A DNA stretch of 10,291 nt from CAYMAT01 sp964388495 (GTDB taxonomy: Bacteria > Patescibacteriota > Gracilibacteria > Peribacterales > Peribacteraceae), in NCBI GenBank assembly GCA_964388495.1, contig CAYMAT010000046.1:1-10291 (forward strand). The letters are read 5' to 3'. The number at the start of each line of letters is the position of its first letter. The stretch's first letter is position 1. Of the stretch, positions 1 through 5,492 are shown piece after piece. Made by a program: the position numbers and the translations under genes. The notes under the pieces are model-generated. The model was given only the letters and a program-made list of their open reading frames with translations, made no database searches and was not told the DNA's origin.

Positions 1-459
1 AATCTTTAGCTCTGTCATACCCTCTGAGGTGACATAGAAATCTCCATTTGGATCCCTTTCACAAAATCCCCTCGCAATACACTGACCTAGATTATCACTA
101 GCATTTCCAAGCCTGCTCTGGTTGGCATCAGCAAGAGCACTTACAACGTCTCGGGTTTTGAGTCTTTTTTGCCCTTTTAGCTGTAGAAATGCAGAAGTAG
201 CTAGGAATTTTCGATTCTGAACAATAGTGGCTTCTTTTTCCTTAAGGAAGGTAGCCAAATTCGAAAGACGAACTTCTTTGATATTTTCTAGGCTTCCAGA
301 GCCTAATGCTGATTTATCTGCATTATTAGACTTTTCTGATGCAATGTTTGATCCGAATTTTTGGAGTATTTTATCAAGCTCACTAGTAATCCAATTCTGG
401 TCGCCTTCTCCTGAAAATTCCAAGGATCCAAATTTCAGATGAATCTTCGATTCTGACAT
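1..459 (-). CDS. Hypothetical protein, 5' part of gene; probable winged-helix C-terminus (runs off the window)
   Basis: An open frame starts at ATG 459-457 and reads 153 codons to the window edge without a stop, so the C-terminus is missing. The first ~30 residues look like a short beta-rich module (LKFGSLEFSGEG, then a tryptophan and an amphipathic helix). A polar Ser/Asn/Lys linker follows at about residues 37-60. From about residue 67 the pattern is helix-rich and ends in a turn resembling a winged-helix wing (TRDVVSALADAN, then GFCERDPNGDFYVTSEG). I recognise no named family; DNA binding is inferred from pattern only. The gene is AT-rich, with codons such as TTA, ATA and AGA, unlike the GC-rich genes to its right, which suggests recent acquisition. 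It has its own promoter and no clear Shine-Dalgarno. The frame is real by length and codon texture; the function is unknown. Confidence 0.7.
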   Translation of the reverse strand, partial: MSESKIHLKFGSLEFSGEGDQNWITSELDKILQKFGSNIASEKSNNADKSALGSGSLENIKEVRLSNLATFLKEKEATIVQNRKFLATSAFLQLKGQKRLKTRDVVSALADANQSRLGNASDNLGQCIARGFCERDPNGDFYVTSEGMTELKI

Positions 460-495
460 AAATATTGGGTTATATGGATAAAATTATCAGTCGTT

Positions 496-523
496 ATTGT
501 AGAGTGATAATTAAAAGCGTCAA
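496..523 (-). promoter_or_regulatory. Sigma70-type promoter of the AT-rich hypothetical gene
   Basis: On the minus strand TTGACG (523-518) and TACAAT (501-496) are separated by 16 nt, each matching the consensus at 5 of 6 positions. Transcription would start near 489 and leave a ~30-nt leader before ATG 459. A second -10-like box, TATAAC (474-469), lies 9 nt before the ATG and could give an almost leaderless transcript, but has no good -35. An 8-bp inverted repeat (482-489 and 505-512) straddles the main -10 box and may be an operator. Confidence 0.55.
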
Positions 524-619
524 TAAGCCGGACCGATTTGTTTTGAAAATGGCTAGTATATGCCAAATATCGCGATTGCAATGTGTATTTTGTATTACAA
601 AGTAGTATTTTGCATCCTG

Positions 620-2581
620 CTACTCCTGCTCTTCTTCCTCCACCTCTTCTTTGCCTTCGTCGAGCTCACTCTTCACTCCTCTGTGCTCCGCCTTCTTGCG
701 CTCCACTTCCTTGCCCTTCTCACCATCAAAGATCTCAATGAACTCCGCAACGGTCATCGTTTCTTCCTGCAGGAGTTCCTTGGCTAGCTCATCCAGCTTC
801 TGGCGGTGCTTAATAATGAATCCCTTGGCACGGGCGTACTGCTCCGTGATCACTTTGCGGACAAAGTCATCGATCTTATGCGCTAACTCGTCGCTGTAAT
901 TGCGGGCCATGGCAGGGTCCATCCCCGCGTAGCTGCCCTGCTTTTCTCCATAGACCACAAGGCCCAGGGCATCGTCGCCCATGCCAAAGCGCATGGCCAT
1001 GTTGCGGGCAATTGCAGAGGCACGCTCAAGATCGTTGCTGGCACCGGTGGTGATCTCGTTATAGACAATCTCCTCCGCGGCGCGGCCACCAAGGAGTCCA
1101 CAGATTTCATCAATGAACTTGCTGCGGCTGGTAGTGAACTGATCTTCGTTAGGGAGGAACCACGTGACACCCAGCGCGGACCCGCGGGAGACAATGCTGA
1201 TTTTGTGCAGCGGATCACTGTGCGTGCAGAGGTGACCAACAATCGCATGGCCCAGCTCGTGATACGTGGTCAGTTCTTTCTCGTGCGGAGTGAGCTTGCG
1301 GGATTTCTTCTCGCTACCGATCGTTACTTTCTCTACGGCATCTACCAGATCCTTCTGGTTCACCGTGGGGTGCTTACGCTTAGCAGCAAAGATCGCAGCC
1401 TCGTTCATGATGTTCTCCAGGTCTGCACCCGTCATACCCACGGTCTGCTTGGCCACATCGCCCAATTTGACGCCCTTGCCCATTTTCTTGTTGCGGGCGT
1501 GCACTTCCAAAATCTTCTGGCGGGCCAGGAGGTCCGGCTTGTCCACAAAGATACGGCGGTCAAAGCGGCCCGGGCGGAGGAGCGCCACGTCCAGCACATC
1601 CGGACGGTTGGTGGCGGCCATCACAATAACGTTGGTGCCGGTTTCAAAGCCGTCCATCTCGGTCAGGATCTGGTTGAGGGTCTGCTCGCGCTCATCGTGC
1701 CCGCCGCCAAACCCCGCGCCTCCGCGCTGGCGGCCCACGGCGTCTATTTCATCGATGAAGATGATGGCCGGAGCGTTGCGCTTGGCCTTGGCAAACAGAT
1801 CGCGCACGCGGCTGGCGCCGACTCCCACGAACATTTCGACGAACTCCGAACCGGCGATACTGAAGAACGGCACACCCGCCTCCCCCGCAACGGCGCGGGC
1901 CAGGAGCGTCTTTCCCGTTCCGGGAGAACCCACCAGGAGGACGCCCTTGGGGATCTTGGCGCCAATGCTGGTGTACTTGCCGGGGTTCTTGAGGAAGTCC
2001 ACCACTTCTACCAGGTCTTCCTTGGCTTCATCCGCACCCGCCACGTCCGCAAAACGCGTCTTCACCTGGCGTGCGTCCGCAATGCGTGCCTTGGATTTGC
2101 CAAAAGACATGGCGTTGCTCTGGCTGCGGGCAATGCCGCGGAACAGCCAGTAGATGCCGCCAATCACCAGGATGAAGAAGATGAGGTCCGGCAGGGCGCT
2201 GAGCAGCAGATCGCGCGTCTCCTGGTTGTCCACTTTCACGATGGTGGAGTTCTTGGGATCGTTCCATCCAAGATCGCTGACACTGTCGCTGGACTCCTTA
2301 TAGGACTCCAGCACCTTGCCCGCGTTCTCCTTGGCGTCCGCCTTGATGGTGGCGTAGACGGTGTTATCGCGGACCAGGATGTCGCTGAACTCGTTCTTGG
2401 AATAGCCCTGCGTGATGCGGCTGATGGGAACCTCCTCGGCATCGGCGAATTTTTTCTCCTCCTGCCACTGCGGATTCATGAGGAACGTGAGCGAGAGGAA
2501 GACCAGAAAGCCAAAGAGCAGGATGCTCAAAAGCCACTGCTGTCGGTTGTTGCGCGGGGGACGGAGGGGGGACTGCACCAC
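620..2581 (-). CDS. ftsH: ATP-dependent zinc metalloprotease FtsH
   Basis: Membrane-anchored AAA+ protease that extracts and degrades misassembled membrane proteins and some soluble regulators, working as a hexamer. The 653 residues have the family's order: TM1 at about 16-35, an extracytoplasmic domain at about 36-128, TM2 at about 131-150, then AAA+. Visible motifs are Walker A GSPGTGKT (218-225), pore loop FVGVG (251-255), Walker B IIFIDE (273-278), the second region of homology with arginine fingers in RPGRFDR (336-342), the protease motif HELGH (441-445; more often HEAGH in the family) and the third zinc ligand Asp 517 in the TTGASNDLERAS block. The C-terminal ~35 residues are Lys/Glu-rich. 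The start is GTG 2581 (a second GTG follows directly); no later Met precedes TM1. The stop is TAG. It is divergent from the mannosyltransferase gene, with no obvious intrinsic terminator after it. Confidence 0.97.
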   Translation of the reverse strand: MVQSPLRPPRNNRQQWLLSILLFGFLVFLSLTFLMNPQWQEEKKFADAEEVPISRITQGYSKNEFSDILVRDNTVYATIKADAKENAGKVLESYKESSDSVSDLGWNDPKNSTIVKVDNQETRDLLLSALPDLIFFILVIGGIYWLFRGIARSQSNAMSFGKSKARIADARQVKTRFADVAGADEAKEDLVEVVDFLKNPGKYTSIGAKIPKGVLLVGSPGTGKTLLARAVAGEAGVPFFSIAGSEFVEMFVGVGASRVRDLFAKAKRNAPAIIFIDEIDAVGRQRGGAGFGGGHDEREQTLNQILTEMDGFETGTNVIVMAATNRPDVLDVALLRPGRFDRRIFVDKPDLLARQKILEVHARNKKMGKGVKLGDVAKQTVGMTGADLENIMNEAAIFAAKRKHPTVNQKDLVDAVEKVTIGSEKKSRKLTPHEKELTTYHELGHAIVGHLCTHSDPLHKISIVSRGSALGVTWFLPNEDQFTTSRSKFIDEICGLLGGRAAEEIVYNEITTGASNDLERASAIARNMAMRFGMGDDALGLVVYGEKQGSYAGMDPAMARNYSDELAHKIDDFVRKVITEQYARAKGFIIKHRQKLDELAKELLQEETMTVAEFIEIFDGEKGKEVERKKAEHRGVKSELDEGKEEVEEEEQE

Positions 2582-2624
2582 AGAAGATTGAGGAAAGAAT
2601 GCGACGAATGTCTACGGAGAGAAA

Positions 2625-2654
2625 ATTCTACCCAGAAGACGGACGTGATGGGAA
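2625..2654 (-). promoter_or_regulatory. Candidate ftsH promoter
   Basis: On the minus strand TTCCCA (2654-2649) and TAGAAT (2630-2625) have an 18-nt spacer; the -10 matches the consensus at 5 of 6 positions and the -35 at 4 of 6. Transcription would begin near 2618 and give a leader of about 37 nt. No Shine-Dalgarno precedes the GTG; the leader is pyrimidine-rich there. This is a weak call based on hexamers alone. Confidence 0.35.
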
Positions 2655-2681
2655 GGGTGTTACCCGCAAAACTCAAAGATC

Positions 2682-2711
2682 ACTACACCACATAGGAACT
2701 GGCTGTATACT
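2682..2711 (+). promoter_or_regulatory. Promoter of the GT39 gene, predicted leaderless
   Basis: TATACT at 2706-2711, directly preceded by TG, is a good -10 box. Exactly 7 nt separate it from ATG 2719, so the usual initiation point falls on the start codon itself. The -35 is poor (ACTACA at 2682-2687, 18-nt spacer). The same TGTATACTC core sits at the same distance from the start of the second GT-C gene at 5493. Confidence 0.5.
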
Positions 2712-2718
2712 CGGCGGT

Positions 2719-4503
2719 ATGCAATCTCCCCTCAAAAAGCTCAGCAACCGCCAGATGACGTGGATGTTCTTTGGTTTGGTGGTGCTGCTGTCGTACACCA
2801 CGTACTTCCACCGGTACTGGAACCCCCCGTACGTCTTTTGGGACGAGAACTACCACATCGCGAGTGCGGAGAAGTACCTGAACGGCGTGTACTTCATGGA
2901 ACAGCACCCGCCGCTGGGCAAACTGCTGGTGGCCCTGGGCGAGAAGATGTTCAACGCCAACCCGTCCGAGACCGAGAAATGCCTGAGCTCCGGCAACACC
3001 GCCTGCATTGCGGACCTGCCGGGCAGCCTGCCGTGCGCCAGCCTTGCCGGCACCGCGTACGAAAACTGTCTGCGCCAGGCGGACCCCGGCGACAACGAAT
3101 TTGTGAACACCGACTACGGCACCAATTTTAAGGAGGGCTTCTCCTTTGCCGGCTACCGCTTCTTCTCCGCGTTCCTCTCCTGGTGGACGGCGGCACTGGT
3201 CTTTGCCGTTTTCCTCATCCTGCTGCGGAATCCGCTGCATGCCACGCTGCTGAGCTTTCTGTACATCTTTGACAACGCGATGATCGTGCACATGCGCGGG
3301 GCCATGCTGGAGGGGCCGCTTATGTTCTTTTCCGTGGCGGTGGTCTTGAGCTTCCTCCTGGTGCTGCGCGACATGAAAAACGACAAGAAGTTTTTGCTGT
3401 GGAGCGTGCTCTTTGGACTGACGTTTGGCCTGGCGCTCACCACCAAGGTGCTCTCGCTCATCTTCATCCTTCTGGTGCTGCCCATCGCCATACGGTTGGG
3501 GTGGAAGGGCATCCCCACCCTCTTTGTGTGGACGGCCGCCGCATACCTTTTGGCGGGCCTGACGGATTTGGTGATCATCAAATTGCTGTTGCTGCTCACC
3601 GTTCTGGTGCCGCTCATCCACACGCTGTACCGCACGTTTGGCGCGCACGGGTCCCAGGAAATCCTGCGGAAGACCCTCATCTTTGCGGGCGGGATGCTGG
3701 TGCCGTTCCTGATCGTCTACGTGGGCGTGTGGTCCATCCACTTCCGCCTGGGCACCACCATCAACTCCCAACTGCCGGACAACGGGTACTACCAGGCCTC
3801 GCCGGCGTATCACCAGGCGCTGGATAACGGGACGGCGGCCACGTGGGGCATGTTCTTCACGGAGCTGAAGGACTCCATCAACTTCGTCTCGCACTACAAC
3901 AACGGCGCCCCGCGCCTGGACCTGTGCAAGGCGGATGAGAACGGCAGCCCGCCGTTCTTCTGGCCGCTTGGCGCGCGCACCATCAACTACCGCTGGCAGA
4001 CGCCGGAGGGCACCAACTACAGCTACCTCTACCTGGTCCCCAACCCGGTGGTGTGGTGGGCATCGCTGCTGGCGTTGCTTGTAGCCATGGCGCTTTTGGC
4101 GTTGCCGTACTTCTTCCCCATGGAGAAGCCGCTCAAGCACAGGTTCCTCCTGGCCACCTTCGTCTTCATGTATCTCTGCTACATGGCGGCGGTGAGCCAG
4201 ATAGACCGCGTGCTGTACCTGTACCACTACTTCATCCCGCTCTTCTTCACCTTTGTGATCCTGGGCCTGGTCTTTGACGAGATCCAGGCGACGGGCAAGA
4301 AGTGGCTGCACGAGAATGCCAAGACCACGGGTCTGCTGGTTTTTGCGGCGCTCATCTTTGTGAGCTTCCAGTTCTACCGTCCGTTCAGCTACTACGAGCC
4401 GCTCAACAACTGGCAGTTCAACCTGCGCAATATCTTCCCGCTCTGGGATATGCACTGCGTCAATTGCGGCAGCGAGAGTTTGCTGGTGATACCGAGTAAA
4501 TAG
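2719..4503 (+). CDS. Protein O-mannosyltransferase-like membrane glycosyltransferase (GT39, GT-C fold)
   Basis: Polytopic enzyme predicted to move a mannose from a polyprenyl-phosphate donor to Ser/Thr of exported proteins on the outer face of the membrane. It has 594 residues with about a dozen hydrophobic segments. PMT-family signatures are FWDENYH (40-46), giving the acidic pair D42/E43 of the first external loop; HPPLGK (63-68); IFDNAMIVHMRGAMLEGP (183-200), matching the family's FDN...R...LD/E segment; NPVVWW (442-447); and the C-terminal LYHYFIPLFF (501-510). The first loop carries an insertion of about 50 residues with Cys 88, 96, 106 and 117; a CVNC pair (580-583) lies near the end. 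The frame is open from 2599, but ATG 2719 is chosen because the TM1-proximal sequence begins there and a -10 box lies 7 nt before it. The extra 40 residues of the longer form look non-conserved. Stop TAG. Sugar specificity is inferred. Confidence 0.88.
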   Translation: MQSPLKKLSNRQMTWMFFGLVVLLSYTTYFHRYWNPPYVFWDENYHIASAEKYLNGVYFMEQHPPLGKLLVALGEKMFNANPSETEKCLSSGNTACIADLPGSLPCASLAGTAYENCLRQADPGDNEFVNTDYGTNFKEGFSFAGYRFFSAFLSWWTAALVFAVFLILLRNPLHATLLSFLYIFDNAMIVHMRGAMLEGPLMFFSVAVVLSFLLVLRDMKNDKKFLLWSVLFGLTFGLALTTKVLSLIFILLVLPIAIRLGWKGIPTLFVWTAAAYLLAGLTDLVIIKLLLLLTVLVPLIHTLYRTFGAHGSQEILRKTLIFAGGMLVPFLIVYVGVWSIHFRLGTTINSQLPDNGYYQASPAYHQALDNGTAATWGMFFTELKDSINFVSHYNNGAPRLDLCKADENGSPPFFWPLGARTINYRWQTPEGTNYSYLYLVPNPVVWWASLLALLVAMALLALPYFFPMEKPLKHRFLLATFVFMYLCYMAAVSQIDRVLYLYHYFIPLFFTFVILGLVFDEIQATGKKWLHENAKTTGLLVFAALIFVSFQFYRPFSYYEPLNNWQFNLRNIFPLWDMHCVNCGSESLLVIPSK

Positions 4504-4519
4504 ATTGTAATTTGTTCTT

Positions 4520-4582
4520 CGTAACTCGTTATTCGTAACCTAGAAAAAACGAATAACGAATTACGAGTGTACGAATAACGAA
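4520..4582. repeat. Inverted heptamer-repeat element between convergent genes (possible bidirectional terminator)
   Basis: The left arm CGTAACTCGTTATTCG (4520-4535) pairs with CGAATAACGAATTACG (4550-4565) over 16 positions with one mismatch, around a 14-nt A-rich loop. The right side is a run of 7-nt units: ACGAATA, ACGAATT, ACGAGTG, a single T, ACGAATA, ACGAAAT. The 12-mer ACGAATAACGAA occurs twice (4549-4560 and 4571-4582). The left arm is made of the same unit inverted. The element fills nearly the whole gap between the two convergent stop codons. It may end transcription from both sides, or be one copy of a dispersed intergenic repeat family. Confidence 0.75.
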
Positions 4583-4586
4583 ATGA

Positions 4587-5309
4587 CTATGCTGTCACCC
4601 CGCTTTGCGCTGCCACATTCGTCCCCAGCTTCACCCGCAAATCCCACATCTCCCGGAACATGCGGATGATGACGGAGAGCTTGGCGCCGGTGGGGTTGCC
4701 CAGCATGCGCGGGTAGTGCGGCACGTCCACGGTCTTCCAGGCGATCCCCGCGCGCTTCATGCGCAAAAAGACTTCCGTGTTGNNNNNNNNNNCGTGCACG
4801 GGGCGGATGACGGACCAGAGTTCTTTGCGGAAAACCTTCATGCCGCAGTTCACGTCGCGCAGCCACATGCCGTAGAGGACGAAAATGGCCAGCCCCAGGA
4901 CCTTGCCGAAGATTTTGCGCGGGAGCGGATCCGCGCGGTGGCGGCGGCGCCCCGTGACCAGCGGATACTGGTCGATGAACGGGAGCAGCAGACCCAGGTC
5001 CGCAATGCGGAACTGTCCGTCGCTGTCCACAAAGGAGATCAGCTCCCCCGCCGCGGCATCGCACCCCGTGCGGATGGCCACACCGTACCCGCCGTTCTTC
5101 TGGTGGTGGATCACGCGCACGCGCGCGTCCTCCTGTGACAGCTGGTCCAGAAGCTGGCCGGTGCGGTCACGCGAGCCGTCGTCCACGCACACCACCTCGC
5201 CGCTGATATTTGCGGAATTGAGCCACGCGAGAGCTTCGTGCACGGTGTTGCGCACGTTTTCTTCCTCGTTGTAGCACGGCAGAACGATGGAGAGCCGGAT
5301 GTGCTCCAT
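4587..5309 (-). CDS. Polyprenyl-phosphate mannosyltransferase-like GT2 glycosyltransferase (DPM1/GtrB type), with an internal N gap
   Basis: Predicted to transfer a sugar from a nucleotide donor to polyprenyl phosphate at the cytoplasmic face of the membrane, making the donor for the neighbouring GT-C enzymes. From ATG 5309 it has 240 residues including 4 unknown ones. GT2 motifs are LPCYNEEENV (10-19), VDDGSRDRT (42-50), DSDGQF (95-100, nucleotide-sugar/metal site) and RDVNCGMKVFRKE (151-163). A hydrophobic stretch at about 134-150 may lie on the membrane; there are no C-terminal TM helices as in GtrB. Ten Ns (4792-4783) replace residues 173-176, just before NTEVFLRMKRAG; the frame continues, but the true gap length may differ. 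The frame is open to ATG 5426, but those 39 residues do not look like GT2, and a promoter ends 6 nt before ATG 5309. Stop TAG. Sugar identity is inferred from context. Confidence 0.87.
   Translation of the reverse strand: MEHIRLSIVLPCYNEEENVRNTVHEALAWLNSANISGEVVCVDDGSRDRTGQLLDQLSQEDARVRVIHHQKNGGYGVAIRTGCDAAAGELISFVDSDGQFRIADLGLLLPFIDQYPLVTGRRRHRADPLPRKIFGKVLGLAIFVLYGMWLRDVNCGMKVFRKELWSVIRPVHXXXXNTEVFLRMKRAGIAWKTVDVPHYPRMLGNPTGAKLSVIIRMFREMWDLRVKLGTNVAAQSGVTA
4783..4792. other. Assembly gap (10 N) inside the GT2 gene
   Basis: Ten undetermined bases. With two flanking bases they make four unknown codons and leave the reading frame intact. Ten Ns is a common placeholder, so the real length may not be ten. 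Confidence 0.98.
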
Positions 5310-5315
5310 ACCGGC

Positions 5316-5345
5316 ATCATCGGGGCGAAGCCGGGGACCGGTCAA
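5316..5345 (-). promoter_or_regulatory. Candidate leaderless promoter of the GT2 gene
   Basis: On the minus strand TTGACC (5345-5340, 5 of 6) and GATGAT (5321-5316, 4 of 6) have an 18-nt spacer. Six nt separate the -10 from ATG 5309, so initiation would fall on or next to the start codon. This supports the shorter protein over the frame-open start at 5426. Confidence 0.45.
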
Positions 5346-5455
5346 GCTGTGAGCGTGATTTTGCGCTTCTTTTGGCGAAAAAACGGCTCCCAGGGGATGT
5401 GCGAGCGTGGGGTAGGCGGTAGACATACAAGAAAGGAGACGGAATGGCGCGCCAA

Positions 5456-5485
5456 TTCATACGCATGAACGATGGCGTGTATACT
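5456..5485 (+). promoter_or_regulatory. Promoter of the second GT-C gene, predicted leaderless
   Basis: TTCATA (5456-5461, 4 of 6) and TATACT (5480-5485, 5 of 6) have an 18-nt spacer; 7 nt separate the -10 from ATG 5493. TGTATACTC here is identical to the segment upstream of the GT39 gene, at the same distance from the start codon. Confidence 0.55.
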
Positions 5486-5492
5486 CGCGGAA

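Noticed and set aside
540..619. Intrinsic terminator after ftsH
   Set aside because: Only small dyads such as TTTGTA-T-TACAAA (589-601) were found; no GC-rich stem with a T run.
560..787. Plus-strand frame across the ftsH 3' end
   Set aside because: The Leu/Phe-rich product is the antisense of the Lys/Glu-rich FtsH tail.
1205..2695. Long plus-strand open frame (496 codons) opposite ftsH
   Set aside because: It is antisense to ftsH, which has every motif of its family. The product is His/Arg/Ala-rich with no domain; GC-rich coding DNA commonly leaves such open frames on the other strand.
2599..2718. 40-residue N-terminal extension of the GT39 protein
   Set aside because: The frame is open, but the residues are polar and unlike PMT N-termini, and the best -10 box lies inside the extension, 7 nt before ATG 2719.
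2683..4455. Long minus-strand open frame (590 codons) opposite the GT39 gene
   Set aside because: The predicted product is almost entirely Arg, His, Gln, Glu and Val with no hydrophobic core, a typical shadow of a membrane-protein gene.
5310..5426. 39-residue N-terminal extension of the GT2 protein
   Set aside because: The GT2 fold begins right after Met 5309, and a TTGACC/GATGAT promoter lies within the extension.
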